Assembly (NCBI GenBank): GCA_947247005.1
Contig: OX365956.1
Coordinates: 15,396,089 to 15,460,088, forward strand
Direction of reading: 5' to 3'
DNA from: Spisula solida
Lineage: Eukaryota; Mollusca; Bivalvia; Venerida; Mactridae
Length of the DNA stretch: 64,000 nucleotides
How positions within the stretch are numbered: the stretch's first letter is position 1; each line of letters opens with the position of its first letter. Positions 25,936-39,380 of this stretch are shown in pieces. Both the position numbers and the translations under genes were made by a program. Under the pieces are notes generated by a model. That model searched no databases. It was not told the origin of the DNA and was given only the letters and a program-made list of their open reading frames with translations.

Positions 25936-27140
25936 TAATGTATGCTATATATGTTAATTTAGAACGTGTATGTTTTATGTTATTTAGACTAAAGTTAATT
26001 TTGTGTATGTACAATCGGTACAGTATACCATAGTCCGTCATTAGCCACGATGATGGTAGTTATTCTCCATCTTAAACGTTTCATTACATTTTATCTGTCG
26101 TTACATATTTTATGACATATAGTCAGCTGTAAATCGGAAATTGTGATCATTAGACCATCTGTCAAATACAAATGTAATTAAAGATTCAGACTTCACAATC
26201 ATCATCGTTTACAATCGTTCCGTCACACGGTGTTGTATCCAAAAATATTATTAGAAGGCAGACGTGGAAGACAGCACTCAACTGACACAGCCGAACACAT
26301 TAAACAGAACACGCAATCACACAGCAACCGAACGAGAGTATTTACTTACCTGCTGAAAAGCTGAATACTAATAATAGTAACGACTTTATTTAAAGAGGCA
26401 ACACAGTTGGGTATACCCAGTCTTCCCTGTGAGTCTCATATAACACTGACATAATACATTCACAAAACCTACATGAAAGGCAAAGTTATATGTTAAATAT
26501 AGCGATATATATACAGCTGAAAGAAAGTCAAGATAAAAATAAAGTGTAATTTAAAGCAGAAGATCTAACCTGCTATATAACGCATTAAATGATGGCATAA
26601 ATTGCATAAGACATATTTGACGGGTCCTGATTATCAATGAATGCATCACTCAAAAGGGAAAGAAGTGTGTTTGACCACCAGAGAACCACCTCTTCAAGTA
26701 GTTGTTTTTAAATAAGTTAACATATTGAGATGTTCTTTAATCTTAAGGAAGATGGTTCCATAAGTTTGCAATAGAATATGCCAATGCTTTTCGGCAAAAA
26801 TGGAACTGCGAGCAGTTTTTGTTTAAACGATCTCATTGATCTGTTTTCATGATAAGTAAATAGTTGCTCGATCCAATTGGAGAGGAGGCCATTTAGTGAT
26901 TTGTATACTAGAATGGCCTTTTTATAGTTAATTCTTTCTGAGAATTACATTCAATTTAATTGCAAAAATAATCCTTTTATCGGTGTATCTTTGTCTAAAA
27001 TAATTCGTGCAGCAAGTTTTTGAATTGTTTTCGTATCATATTAAAGCTCATTGGTACAATTTCCCCAAACAGAACAGCAGTAGTCTCAATGGGAAAGGAT
27101 ATAGGCATGGAAAATCATTTTTATATTATGCAGATTTATA

Positions 27141-27382
27141 CGAGGGTCATTCAAAAAATACGTAGACACCATTGATTGTTTAATTATCTATCAGCCGATT
27201 TTCATCAAATTTGGTAGCAATAATGTCCTATCATTAACAAATCAAATGCATGTGGTATTAAAGAAAAATATATGTAATATTCTAAAATAGGGTAGTTATA
27301 ACAACGCAAGATTGAGCACACGGGGCAACCCGTCGATTTGTTCTGTCGAAAATTTGTGTTGATAGATTTGTGCCATCAATTT
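27141..27382 (+). mobile_element. 5' fragment of a mariner-type element, A2 only
   Basis: Begins after TA with 'cgagggtcattcaaaaaata', a typical mariner-family terminus, and interrupts the shared LINE. A1 (11026-11040) and A3 (near 60330) read 'gcagatttagatattgttcaatt' without it. No matching right terminus is seen, so only the left part of an element is present. The right border is approximate. Confidence 0.65.
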
Positions 27383-27529
27383 TTGTTCAATTCTCATAAG
27401 TAAGTTCAATGAGGAGTTTCTTTTTTGAGTGTCATTTGTACTCGTTTTCCAATTTAGTGTGCAATCAATATGAACTCCCAGAAGTTTGTCTGTGTGAGAA
27501 AGTTTTTTAATTGAATGAAATACTTAAAT

Positions 27530-28480
27530 TTACGGCTTTTTATAGTGGCTTGAATGTGAAATGAGCAAAGATTTTGTTTTATTTGAATTTTCTATCATGG
27601 AGTTTCTTTTTAACCAGTGTTGTAAAGAATCAAGGTCTGACTGAAGGTAAATATTAACTGAGTGTAAATCACTTCCAAAAGATGACATAGTGGTATAATC
27701 AGCAAACATATAGACAGAATTTGATAGGTGTAAGGGCATATCATTAATATAAGCAATGAATAGGAGATATCCAAATAGTATTGTGCCACACGAGCTGATA
27801 CGTGTCGAAGGCTGGAATTTTTCCAGACACACATTCCTTCTGTGAGCGATCGGTTAAATATGATTCAACCAAATAATGGCATTTTCATCAGTGTTATATA
27901 ATTGTTATTTTATAAGTAGTTACCTGTGATTGATCAGGTCAAATGCTTTAGTAAGATCAAGAAAAATATTTCCAACAAGATTTCCACGATTTTTTTATTG
28001 CTTTTATCCAGTTGTCAATAATTGTAGTAAGGGGCGTTTCACAAGAGCAAAGAGCTCGAAACCAAAACTGAAAAGAATGAAAGGGAGAATTGTGTTCCAG
28101 GAATAAGTTCGGGTTATTACCGACATGTTTTTCTAGTGTATTTGATAGAACTGGTAATATTGTGATTGGTCTGTAATTACTTTTCTCAGATTTGTTCCCT
28201 TTTTATGGCTAGGTGTAATCTTAGCTCTCTTGAACAATGAGTGAAATATTCCATTTGATAAACCAAGGTTATATATCTTTCTACATTTGAATATGATTTT
28301 AGCATTAAGATTAAGAAAGTTTGGTCCTTTACATGTACCATCTAATCTCGTCGATTTACTTATATCAAGGTTTTGCAGCTATTTTTCTTATATTTTGCTT
28401 GTTTGATAGGTATTGAAAATGAATTAATTTAGTGAGTCTCATTCGCAACAGTTTCATCTGAAAGACGATATAATGATTTC
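27530..28480 (-). pseudogene. CR1/jockey-like reverse transcriptase relic
   Basis: Read on the minus strand over several frames: 'LDISKSTRLDG' (about 28370), 'ITPSHKKGNKSEKSNYRPI' (RT motif 1, about 28215-28160), 'GNNPNLFLEHNS' and 'SCETPLTTIIDNWIKAIKK' (about 28130-28000), then 'YINDMPLHLSNSV' and 'MFADYTTMSS' (about 27760-27690), then 'SDLDSLQHWLKRNSM' and 'NKTKSLLISHSSHYKKP'. The order is that of a LINE RT palm and thumb. Motif C has Tyr in place of the second catalytic Asp in every A copy. Several frameshifts and stops also occur. The product would be inactive. Confidence 0.85.
28330..28337. repeat. TACATGTA scar in A2
   Basis: A2 'ccttTACATGTAccatct'; A1 and A3 'ttTAccatct'. It lies inside the shared LINE relic. 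Confidence 0.9.
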
Positions 28481-29650
28481 AATTTCCTGTTTACAGTTGT
28501 CTACAATAGGTCTTAAATTACGTCACGAGAAATGAATATAATTGGATTTCTTTGATACATGGAACTGTTGAAATAGAGACTAACTAGAATTATTGAATAT
28601 TCATCATTTACCAAGAAGCGAAGGATAAGCAAATGTATTCGAGGACAGTATACAATCGTAAATATTGATAGATTTGGCCAATTATAATTATAAAAAAGGG
28701 AAATATGGTGTCATTCTAATGCTATACCCTCATGACAATGAATATCATCGGGAAAGATTTGTATACGTATATTTCATATCACATACTACATAAATTAGTA
28801 TATAAATAACACCTGGCTGATAGTTAATATTATTACCCCTCATTCTTTTCGTAATGTTAATTTCCAAAGGCAAGCTGAGAATATTTTTATTGATAGTAAA
28901 TTTTTAACAATATTTTCTTGAACATTTTTGACAGTCACAACAAAGTGACAGTAAATTTTTAGCTGTATTTTCTTGAAAAAAGTTCGGGGTAATACAATTA
29001 TAACACATAGCTGTGTGGGTTACAGTAAAATGTCAGCCTTCGCACTGTACTGTTACAAATGTACCCTCGATCTTCGGCACGATGAATTTAATTTTCCGCA
29101 TCCAAATGAGTTATTCCTACATGGTATTGAGTGGCTATTACATGTAGCTGGTACAATTACCTTCCCGTTATTAACAATTCGTGAGTTTCTAAAGGACAGA
29201 ACACATTTGAAAAATTGTAACACTTTAAATAGCATAAATATAAGCTATTTGTTGCTTGAAATAAAATTGGAAATGAATTGAATTGACTATCAGAACTTTT
29301 TTTTCTAAAAACAACATGCTCTAACACGCAAAGTAATGTTGCGTTGAACAAGGCGAAATTGAGTGTGCCAGCTTGAACTGCACGAGATAATATGTTAAAC
29401 TCACGACCAGCCAGAATTAACGTGGGTACTGTGGAACTTAAATTATTTGCAACTTGAAGTTTTGCAGACGATATCAATATATACCGTTCATCAAGTCTAC
29501 TACGAATCGGAATTATATTTTACTACAATGTTTAAGTTCAATAATTCATAAATATGTCACGTGATATTTATTTCTATATAATATTATGCTTCTATGCGGT
29601 CATGCGGTTTGTGCTGCGTGCTGCTGTCCATTTCTGATTTTAATTCTCTT

Positions 29651-30672
29651 TGTGGGTCATTCAATAAATTCGTAGACTGTATTAATCATTTAAACATCCG
29701 ATGACTCAGAGAAAACAAATTACACCACGTTTATCTACAGCCTTTCGGACACAAGTGCTGAAAATATTGCGTAAAACAACGCTTTTTAAAGAAAATAGGG
29801 CTAAAATATAAATATCACTATACCGGTACCACCACACACCGCAATTTATTATCTGACGCCAGCGACGTAATTGACGTTTTGCTGTTTCTCCAAGAGTAGC
29901 CCGAAATGAAATTATGTTAGTAACATAGAAATAAACATAAACATTCAAATTGTATATGATTTAACATATCTTCCACAATATCTTATATAGTCTAAGTTAA
30001 GGATTAAGGCTTGGCATAATGGTTGTATATTAACATGAAAACACCTCGCATATTTCGACGAACGTTGCATGAAACGTCACTACGTTTGCCTGTCTACACA
30101 TCCCTGTACCGTTTTCAATACCATGCTGCACTTCAGAAATTTGTTTTTGCCACTTAAACACAAGATCAATGCATGCTGTGTGTTGTCCCTTCGCTCTATG
30201 GAACAGCTATTGTGTGTCTGTTGTGTTTTTCCAAGCCCCATGCACAATTCAATAGTAGTATGAATTTCCTTGCGTAAAGAAAAAGACATTTTGACGTTAT
30301 TTAAAACGCGACTCTCCTTGATAAAACCGTTTTTAATTTACACTCCGACGTCCAAATAACTTCCTAATTTCATGAAATGTCATGATTATAATTTGTAATA
30401 ATTTGACAGAAACATTGGAATGTACATTAACTTAGTCGGAATTTATAACTAGTTGAACAAATGAAAAAAGCACGTTACGTCGGTCGGGGTGGTAGCGCGT
30501 TACTATGGTAATAGAATGGCTGATGACATGCTACTGGTTTGCATTATTGAAGATAAATTTGTATTGACTGTTAATAATAAGTTACTGCTTGTAATGCTAT
30601 AAGACATTATTGTTAAAACGCAGTAATAATTAAATGAGAACCATTGTCTACGAATATATTGAATGACCCACG
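29651..30672. mobile_element. mariner-type element, about 1.02 kb, A2 only
   Basis: Terminal inverted repeats 'gtgggtcattcaataaattcg' (left, from 29652) and its counterpart ending at 30671. The right side is followed by TA (30673-30674); the left TA seems mutated to TT and the first base C to T. A3 near 62632 has 'ctctttttgcttcgtgtacactc' without the element. The interior holds only degraded coding sequence. Confidence 0.82.
30080..30289 (-). pseudogene. mariner transposase N-terminal fragment
   Basis: A 69-residue minus-strand frame with 'ELCMGLGKTQQTH', which resembles the 'F(C)..LGKT..ET' first helix-turn-helix of mariner transposases. It lies inside the TIR element 29651-30672, in an orientation with the 5' end towards the right TIR, which supports the reading. 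A minus-strand frame near 29706-29948 might contain C-terminal debris but I could not match it to catalytic motifs. Confidence 0.5.
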
Positions 30673-31521
30673 TACACTCATTTTATTTCCACAGCGCAAA
30701 ACCTTAACTGTGCGGTTGAATGATGAAATATGACAGCACTACTGCATTGGTTTTTCTTTGAGCAGAATTTCTCAACCGTAACCAGGGGAATATAAACACC
30801 ACAATAATAAGACAAAAACAGATTATATTCCAAGACAAACGTGTCTATGAACATCTTTACAAAAATAGGCGTCGTGTGACAATTGTAGCAGCCAGTAAAA
30901 CCAAACCTTATATGTTAGCATTTGACGACAAAATGAACATGAATAATGGTTTCTGTTCCGTAATAAAGCCTTAAGACATTCATCAATACACTGTACACGT
31001 ATGATACTTTGTCAAATAATTATTTTTACATTCGAATACTTGGGTCTGTATTTCGTCAAGAACACTAGTATGATTTCAAAAATCCTAATTTATTCACTTC
31101 GTGTTATTGATGAACTAGTCTGGACTTAGAGTTTGGAATAGGTATATAATGCTTTTTGTCTGATGCAGTTGTTCATTGACAAATAACCAGCCTTGTATAT
31201 TCTAACTATGCATTAAGAACTTGTTCACTCAAATTTACAAGCATTGGTATATTTCCAAAAACACACAGTTTTATAGACGACATTTTACGGTTGTTGTCAT
31301 GAGTTATAATGATATATGATATAATGTATGCACTATAAATGCAATAAACGTATTTATTGTGATACAAATGCATTCAAATTGGATGTACGTTATGATGGCA
31401 AGACATAAACAACTAAGGCCGCATACCGATGACCGGCCGATTTCCGTCCGACCAACTTCTCTATTCTGATCACTGTAAGCCGTCCGATGTTTAAACGGCG
31501 ATCGGATTGCATTTGTGACCT

Positions 31522-31710
31522 TTGTGTTCAAACAAGGTATTCATTCAATTGTTGTACTTTTTTGCATTCATGTATCTGTTTATTGTTTTACTGATTTGTT
31601 TGCTGTATTATAATTCCCATGCACACTATAACAAAGCACACACAGAAAAAGAAGTCAGTCGATTAACCGGTTCATTGACCGAAATGCCACTCGATAGAAT
31701 TAATATTTGA
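31522..31710 (+). other. Short open frame with a membrane-like segment (A2 version)
   Basis: 62 residues including a hydrophobic run 'FAFMYLFIVLLICLLYYNSH' and a short hydrophilic part with 'RLTGSLTEMP'. The A3 counterpart (63510-63839) continues for 109 residues. An 11-base insertion after the 'RIN' codons ends the frame early in A2. Amino-acid replacements outnumber silent changes between the two copies, as expected of neutral DNA. It is probably not a gene. Confidence 0.12.
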
Positions 31711-32512
31711 AATTTAAAGGCTGTCCTGTGTATCCTCATTATGTCACTGTTGAGACAGAACACCAACTTACACTGTCATTAAATAATTGTATTTTTAAAT
31801 TTTGCGTCTGCAACATGTCAGAGATATTAGGATTTGGCAACATCAATGCATTTTAAATATTATAAACGAAGTGAGTTTGTACAATCGGTCATTCATTTAG
31901 GTATATCTCGTAGTGACAGTTTGCTGTGTACATGCTGCATACTCATAGTTTGATTATATTTGTTTGACCGATCATTATCCTATATTTAAGAATTAAACTA
32001 TGTTTCGTAGTTTATTTCGATTCTAACATGATTTAAACCCGGAATTATATAAAAAGCCATAAGTTATTTTGCGAAATCTATGTTGCTTATGTTACTTGTT
32101 GACAGCTGTTACGATTATCTTTATCTATACTTCAAACAATAATCAAAATATGACATAAGAAGAAAATCTGTTCAACATCAATGGATATGTATTTAATTAA
32201 ATATCATTTAAGTAGTTTTTACTAACAAATAGTCTAAAATACGCAAAAACATTTACAACGATAATAATACAACATCACGTGATTTCATTCATAAATTTCC
32301 CGACGTGTAACAAAGAACAGCCGAGTCGAAAGTAGTTCAAATTACCATTGTATATGGGCCGATATACAACGCTATGATTTGTTCTTTGTCTATATAGGCA
32401 AACTCGTCGGTTATGTTAGAATTCAGTCATACGTTATGTAACTATTCTGTGTAATGTATTGTGTTATACAAATTAAGTATTATTATATAATAGTATACGC
32501 CAAGGACGCTCA

Positions 32513-33119
32513 CCAAGGGCACTTAGTATGTATGTCCACTAGATTAAAGGAATTTGAAGTTCTATCAATATGATATTATATCAGTCGACCCATTCAATAT
32601 ATATATATATATAAATTGAATCCCATTGCCAGTGCTAACAAAATAAAAGCCACAAGTGACAAAGTTAGCTCGTCTGACGAAGAATAGGTACATTATATAG
32701 TTCCAGTACGCTTTGACATTATTACATTTCCAAACAAGTGTTTGCTCTCGAGGATGTGTGACAATTATCAAACCAGCATATTTGACAAAGGTTTTATAGC
32801 TTGTGATGCTCATAAAATAATATTGACATTAGTTCAACACGAGAATTGTTAGAAAAGTCAGAGTTTGAAAGATTAACATTCTAAGATTCTGACGGTAATC
32901 AGCCTGACAATAGCAGGAACTACTACAAAAGTTAATTACCATTCTATAATTGCCAATTAAATTGCTAGTGTAATCGTGGACGACATGAACGCTGGTTTAA
33001 TGCGACAGTTGTCACTAAAACGGTAGTGTTATAGTTGAAGTAATAGCAGAAATAATGAGGGTTGTTGCGTTAAAGGTGTATGCTGATTTTATGTCAGCTA
33101 ATGTCATCAAATGGAGCTA
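32513..33119. other. Unassigned stretch with short (AT)n run
   Basis: Lies past the last A2/A3 homology I can test (A3 runs off the window) and before the inverted C copy. It contains a short alternating AT run at about 32598-32613. It may simply be more of unit A. No gene or terminal repeat recognised. Confidence 0.4.
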
Positions 33120-34250
33120 GTTGCATTGATCAAATTAAATTCAACGATACTAGCCCGTCCAGGCTTCTGACTAAGCAACCACTATCAGGTGAGACCGGCA
33201 ACGTACGTGCGTATTTATGAACCGGCAGTTACTGTACGGACATAATGACATATTCTTAACTTTTATGCATGCATGAATTACAAGATATGTTCTTGCATTG
33301 AATACACAATGCACATCCATTTATGAGAGCAGATCGTGCACATTTGTGTTTATGATAAACTAGTATATAAAATGTACCGGTACAACCGGAAAATACATAT
33401 AGAAAGAATATTAGCTGTTAAATTTTGCTATCAAAACGTCGAGGTTCAAGTCAAATTATCCGTTCTATACGTCGAATTCGAAAAAGTTTTTAACATTATT
33501 TATTTCTTGTTTCGGCGTTGGACAATGATCCAGTAGAATAATCAGGAATCAATAACTGTGGCAAATCTAATGTTGCGAGAGACCAATTTTGCAAAGAGTT
33601 TATGGTCGTTATGTCATGAAATGCATGTAAGCATTCATTATAAATTAACGAAAACGTTTAAATATCAGCATAGTATGCATTTAATGGTGATGTTTATTGA
33701 AGACGAATATAAACAAAATAGTTGAATTAGTGGCCCCTACATTACACAATACTACCTAGTTGACACCTATAATAGTTATCAGAACTATTCCATAGAGATG
33801 ACGTTAAAGTAAATTTGCTTAGATTACAAATGTCAATTGCGATTCCAACGATACTTATTTCACATACGATACTTTAGGGATATCTAAAGATATTGGGTAA
33901 ATAACTACACTCATCTGTTGCCTGTGGCATTAACATGAGCATTTAGGGTGGATTGAAATTCATGACCGCTGCAGCTGTCTACGTTCGAATTGATTAAGGT
34001 AACAACAGGGGAATAATATTATGTTTACATGTATACGTCACAAATTATCTGAAAGAAAGAAAATATTCTTCTAACAATTCAACGAAAATAGAGAGAAAAA
34101 CGCATACATAGATTGACTTTAATCCACATAAATGTATACATGTCTCACTGCAAGAATCGTCAAGAATTACATTCACTGATTGAGTGGTAATCGCTTCATG
34201 TGCCTATTATTAACATGATATTTCTAGGTATGCATATCAATTTATCAATT
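33120..34250 (-). repeat. Inverted, diverged copy of unit C, left part
   Basis: On the minus strand it follows C1 from about 16760 back to 15240. Clear anchors are 'tgatagtggttgcttagtc' (33174-33192, reversed), the 'gatactttagggatatctaaagatattgggtaaa' block at 33860-33900 and 'aggtatgcatatcaatt' at 34228-34244. It is much more diverged than C1 is from C2, so it is an older duplicate. The full-length LINE interrupts it. Confidence 0.8.
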
Positions 34251-34337
34251 ACGGTAATGGCAGATAACTGAAAAAAAATCGCTCCGATTAAAAAATTGTT
34301 TTAAATAGTATTACGTCGTTTAAAGTGTCAATAAAAG

Positions 34338-35692
34338 ATGGATAAACAGTCAAAAATAACGGACACATACAGTGAACCTGAAAGAAGTGAATCAGAAAGT
34401 GAAGACATAATTGAATTTAATTGTGAACGTCAAACAGATTTGATCCGAGCGCGGCAAACAAAGAACAATGGCGAACCATGGGTAAACGAAGGCGATCCAG
34501 CAATAACATGGACGTTGACCAGTTCTCCAGACTTAACAAGGAAGATAAACTAGTGAGTAAATTTGAAAAAATATCAATGAACACTGTAACATTAGATAGT
34601 GTAGAACAGAAGCAGAGCAGATGTCTCGATCAAATTAAGGAACTCACGGAGAATGCAGTTCGTACGAATCAGCGTTTGCATACGATTGAGCAGGTAGTAG
34701 ACATAAACAGCAAACATATCAAACTTTTGGCCTATAAATCAATTGACAACGAAGCGAGAGGTATGAGAAAGAACATCATATTCTATGGCATATCTGAATT
34801 CATAAGGAGGGACTGCAAGCAAATCATATTAAACTTTCTAGAAGATGAGCTACAAATTGACACCAAAGATTTTGTGATTCAACGAGCACACAGACTTGGA
34901 CACATACGATCAACACACAACGGTACACGTTATGACGCAAACAGACCCACTATAGCCTGATTCATGGATTATAACAACACAGAGACAATCGTGAATAACG
35001 CACGTATGCTGAGAGGTACACCTTACGGTGTCGACCGACAATACCCAATAGAAATTGTCCATAGCCGTAAAGTTTTATATGACTCCCAGGAAGCCAAGGA
35101 TGGTCGCAAAAACAAACTTAATGTACAAATAAAATACCCAACCAAATTGTTCATCGAAGGTAAACTAGTGTGCGATAAATTCCCGGACTAGTTTGACACA
35201 TTAAAGCAAAACAGGCTAGAATGCTAAGAAGGTATCGATAATATATTGAACACTTACCATAATCCAGTATCCTATCCACGAATGTCACAACGCGCGTACT
35301 CCACTGATACAGTAATTGATGAAGACACACATGTATTCACTACACCTGGTACTGGACACGACGCCCCACCACAGAAGAAAAACAAAATGAACACTCATCA
35401 GCAAACTAACACCGTTTCTATTACTAGAACCCAACATTCCCACTCAGACGATGAAAACGTCACAAAACGCCCGTCTCCTCGGGCATCCAGAAGCAGTCAA
35501 TCTCCACATGGTACGTCCAAGAACCAATCTCGCAATCGGTCATCTTCAAATGAAACAGCTTCACGTCGTCACAGAAGTCGAACACTTACGACACGTGGTT
35601 ATGTGGTCAACACGGAGAATGTGGGTCAACACAGTGATACCAAATCTAATAATAGACACGGGAAAAATCCCAACCAAAACCATTCACACTAG
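34338..35692 (+). pseudogene. LINE ORF1 (nucleic-acid-binding chaperone type), broken
   Basis: In active LINEs ORF1p coats the RNA and helps target-primed reverse transcription. Visible here: an acidic N-terminus from the ATG at 34338; a frame change near 34460-34480 into a frame with basic 'GKRRRSSNN'; a heptad-like helix of about 60 residues (34560-34730) suited to a coiled coil; then an RRM-like region with 'MRKNIIFYGI' and 'RAHRLG'; then a C-terminal domain with 'NNARMLRGTPYGVDRQYP' and 'NKLNVQIKYPTKLFIEGKL'; and last a Ser/Arg/Thr-rich tail (35246-35692). In-frame stops are TGA 34958, TAG 35189 and TAA 35225. The TGA may come from an Arg CGA codon and the TAG from a Trp codon, judged from neighbouring residues. 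The L1-like ORF1 plan is the inferred relationship; no zinc knuckle is seen. Confidence 0.82.
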
Positions 35693-35713
35693 GACACAAC
35701 AGAGAAAAGTGAT

Positions 35714-38700
35714 TTGAAGTTTTGTGTTTTAAATGTACAGGGGCTTGTAGGTAAATCCTACAATAAACTTAACTCACCTGAAGTTATCAATTTATTCAAT
35801 GACAATGATATACTATTATTCACAGAGTCGTGGTTAGACGATAGTTTTGACTACTCGGTTGATAATTTTACATACTTTGTGTTGAACAGACAATTGAAAA
35901 ACATTAACGCACGTAGAAACAGTGGTGGTGTCATCGTCTACATATCGAATACAATGGTTTCCAAAGTATCATTGTTAAAAACTGTGCATGACTGTATGAT
36001 TTGGTTTAAACTTGACAAATCGTTATTTAACTTTGATAAAGATGTTATCATGTGTTTAACTTATATAATTCCTACAGGTAGTAGTAGAGAACATTTTAAT
36101 GGTGAAAATGTGTTCAATTCTTTATCAGACGATATAATTTTGTATAATGAAATGTTTCATGAAAATTGTTAGTTTGTTATTACAGGGGATATGAATAGTA
36201 GGACAGGGCAATTAAAAGATTATGTTGAAAACGATAATTTACATACTTTCGACCTCATGCATGATGATTACATCGAGGATATCCAAATACCTAGAATATC
36301 TCAAGATTTTACAGTAAATGGAAACGGCAAATTATTATTAAATCTTTGTAAAAGCACGGGTTTAAGAATGGCAAATGGTTGGGTTATGGAAGATAAATAC
36401 GTGGGTAATTTCACATGCGTGAAGAATGCTGGCTCTAGTGTTGTTGATTATATCATTTGTAATCCAGATTTATTTCCGTATTTTTCATCATTTCTAGTAC
36501 AAGAACCGAATGTCATTTCAGACCACTGTGTCATTTCATTTTCTTTGAATTGTAAACACTCTAACAGTAATGTTGATTCTGATACTGGCGAATATGAAAA
36601 ATTGCATTTAAATATAAATGGAAAGCGGACTCCAAAGATTTATTTTTGAACGCATTGGAAAATGAATCATTTCAAACCAATATTGGCATGTTGACGGAAA
36701 ATGTAAATTTATTAAATACATGTGAAAGCGTAGACGAAAATTTATCGAACATCTATAGTATGTTTGGTGATATTTGTGATCCTATTTGTAAAACAAACAC
36801 TGGTAAACCGAGTTGTTTTAACCATAAAAAACCAAATCAACCTTGGTTTGACGAGGACTGTGTAAACAGCAGGGCGACTTTTTATGAATGTTTGAAATGT
36901 TTTAGAAAATGTAAAAGTGATGGAAATCGAAAACAATTATGTCAATCAAGGTCAGTGTATAAAAATATGATAAGAAAAAAGAAGTTAGCATTTGATGAGT
37001 GTAACACAAAAAAACTAGAATCGATTAGGTTTAAAAACGCCAAAGAATACTGGAAGTTATTGAAATCAACTTACGTTAAATCTGACTGTAAAATACCATT
37101 ATCAAATTTTGAAGGCTATTTTAAAGCAATCAATGACCCGGAATCGGCATTTTTTCAACCTGATGAAGATACAATATTTTTTAATAACGTTATTTTACAA
37201 AATGAAATACAAATTATGTTCGAAGAACTGAATTTACCATTTAATGAGCGGGAAATTTCGATTGCCTGTAAAGAATTAAAAAATAACAGATCTGGAGGTT
37301 CGGATTATATTTTAAACGAAATGTTTAAATACGGTTTTAGTTTTATCAGTAATTATCTAGTAGCACTATTCAATAAAATATTTCAATTAGGTTATTTCCC
37401 TTCAGCATGGTCCGACGGATATATCGTACCGCTATTTAAGAAAGGCGACATCAACCAACCGGAAAACTACAGGGGGATTACATTATTAAGCACATTCGGC
37501 AAATTGTTTACTCACGTCTTAAATAATCGACTCAATGAATGGGCAGACAACTATCATAAATATATAGAAGCACAAGCAGGTTTTAGAAAAAATATGAGTA
37601 CTGTAGATAATATATTTGTATTGTATGGCTTAATTAATCATATCATTAATGAGAACAAAAAGCTTTACACATGTTTTATCGACTTTACTAAAGCATTCGA
37701 TTACCTAGTCCGAGAAAATATATTTTATAAATTAATACAACTAGGAGTCACTGGGAGAATGTTAGATATAATAAAATCAATATATGCAAACGTAAAGTCT
37801 AGAGTTAAATTAAATAATGAACTTAGTAATACATTTGATTGCTTTTTAGGTGTACGACAAGGTGACTGTCTAAGTCCGTTCCTATTTTCAATGTACGTGA
37901 ATGACTTAGAAGATTATTTATCATTGAATGGATTTAAAGGTGTAGACACTGGTTTGTTAAAATTACTCTTATTACTTTACGCGGATGATATCGTTATCTT
38001 CTCTGATAGTCAAGAAGGACTTCAGGGGGGTTTAGATATTTTATCCGATTATTGCGATAAATGGAAGCTAATTGTAAATGTTAATAAAACAAAAATAATG
38101 ATATTTAAAAAGGGTAGATGTTGTTCTAACAATCATCAACCTTTTACTTATAAGAATAATGTGGTTGAAATTGTTCACCAATTTACTTACTTGGGTATTG
38201 TATTTACCACAAATGGATCTTATCAAAAGTTATTCGAAACTTTAAGCGGACAAGCATTAAAAGCAATATATAAAATGAAAATGTACTTAAATAAATTCAA
38301 CAAATTAAAAATTAGCCATGCATTGGATATTTTTGAAAAACCTATAGTGCCGATATTAAATTATGGTTCCATAATTTGGGGATTTCATAATGCGGATAAA
38401 TTAGAGATAATTCATTTACAGTTTTATAAACAACTATCATGCGTAAAAAACAAACCCAGAATAATTTTATTTACGGTGAGTTAGGGAGAATACCTTCAAA
38501 ACAAAATAGATTAGTTAATATCATTCGTTTCTGGCTTAAAATAACACGCGCGGAAGACAGAACACTTACAAAACAAACCTATAATCTTATGATCAATTAT
38601 ATTGAAATCAATGCAAATACTGTAAACTGGGCATCAAAAGTTAGAAATATTTTACAAATTACGGGGTTTTATCATGTATGGTTTTTTCATGGAGTAGAAA

Positions 38701-39181
38701 ATAAAACTGCTTTTATCAACTTGTTTTCACAACGAATAAAATATATTTTTATACAAAATTGGAATGCAGAAATTAACGAATCTTCACGTGCAAGCACTTA
38801 TAGTTTATTAGGTAATTTTGGTTTTAAATCGTATTTAGATGTTATTGATATGAAAAAATATAGAATAATGTTTACCCAACTTATAATGTCAAGTCACCGA
38901 TTAGAAATTGAAAGCGGAAGATGGACTAAGCCCAACAAGATACCGAGAAATGAAGAAAATGTAAAATTTGTAATTCATTAGAGGACGAGTTTCATTTTAT
39001 ACTAAAATGTTCTCTCTACAATAATTTACGTAAAACATACATTGATAAATATTTCTGGGAAAGACCAAATATACCAAAATTCAATGAACTTTTAACATCA
39101 GAAAATCACCATACTATCAAGCAGTTGTCAGTTTATGTATTCAAAAGTTTTAAATTACGCGACTGTATCATATTTGTGTAA
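35714..39181 (+). pseudogene. LINE ORF2: endonuclease-reverse transcriptase, broken
   Basis: About 1155 codons if read across the breaks. The APE-type endonuclease starts at 35714 with 'LNVQGL' (metal-binding Asn), then 'FTESWLDD' (catalytic Glu), 'NSGGVIVYI', 'ITGDMNSRTG' (Asp/Asn pair, 36179-36208), 'VVDYII' and 'SDHC' (36517-36530). Frame changes near 36600. RT: 'FKKGDINQPENYRGITLLS' (motif 1), 'FIDFTKAFD' (motif A, near 37676), 'GVRQGDCLSPFLFSMYVND' (motif B), 'LYADDIVIF' (motif C, near 37975) and 'HQFTYLGIVF' (motif E). Frame changes near 38440 and 38968 follow, and the C-terminus ends with a Cys-rich 'C..LEDEFHFILKC' knuckle-like stretch and TAA at 39179. One in-frame TAG (36170) also breaks it. 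All catalytic RT residues are kept. Confidence 0.92.
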
Positions 39182-39380
39182 CCATGTGGACGCTTTTCTC
39201 TGTTATATTGTTTTCTTAATATAGTCACTGATTTTGTTGAAAGATAAAATACGGCCATTACCATCCAAATAATTCTTAGCATGCTTTAAACCAAATTTGT
39301 CTATATATACTGTATCACATCATTTGTGTTTATGTACATATATGTAAACTGTTGGGCTTCAAGCCTTATGTTTGAAATAA

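Larger units (their letters stand above)
26372..28560 (-). mobile_element. Shared LINE remnant, most complete copy (A2)
   Basis: Minus-strand non-LTR retrotransposon relic shared by all A copies. The 3' end is an 'ataatagta' type tail near 26372; the 5' side fades near 28560, so the endonuclease is not seen. It was inside A before A was duplicated: the ends and the internal damage agree in all three copies. In A2 a mariner fragment (27141-27382) has landed inside it. Confidence 0.85.
19378..32512 (+). repeat. Segmental duplication unit A, copy A2
   Basis: Second long copy of A, and the one showing A most completely together with A3. It lacks roughly 0.7-0.8 kb present in A1 (about 6000-6740) and A3. 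It carries its own insertions: MITE 24202-24349, mariner piece 27141-27382 and mariner-type element 29651-30672. Homology with A3 continues past the end of A1's homology up to 'tacgccaaggac' at about 32510, where the window ends in A3. No conserved host gene detected. Confidence 0.9.

Noticed and set aside
32598..32613. Alternating AT run as a possible origin or promoter TATA cluster
   Set aside because: A short microsatellite in AT-rich DNA; no gene follows.
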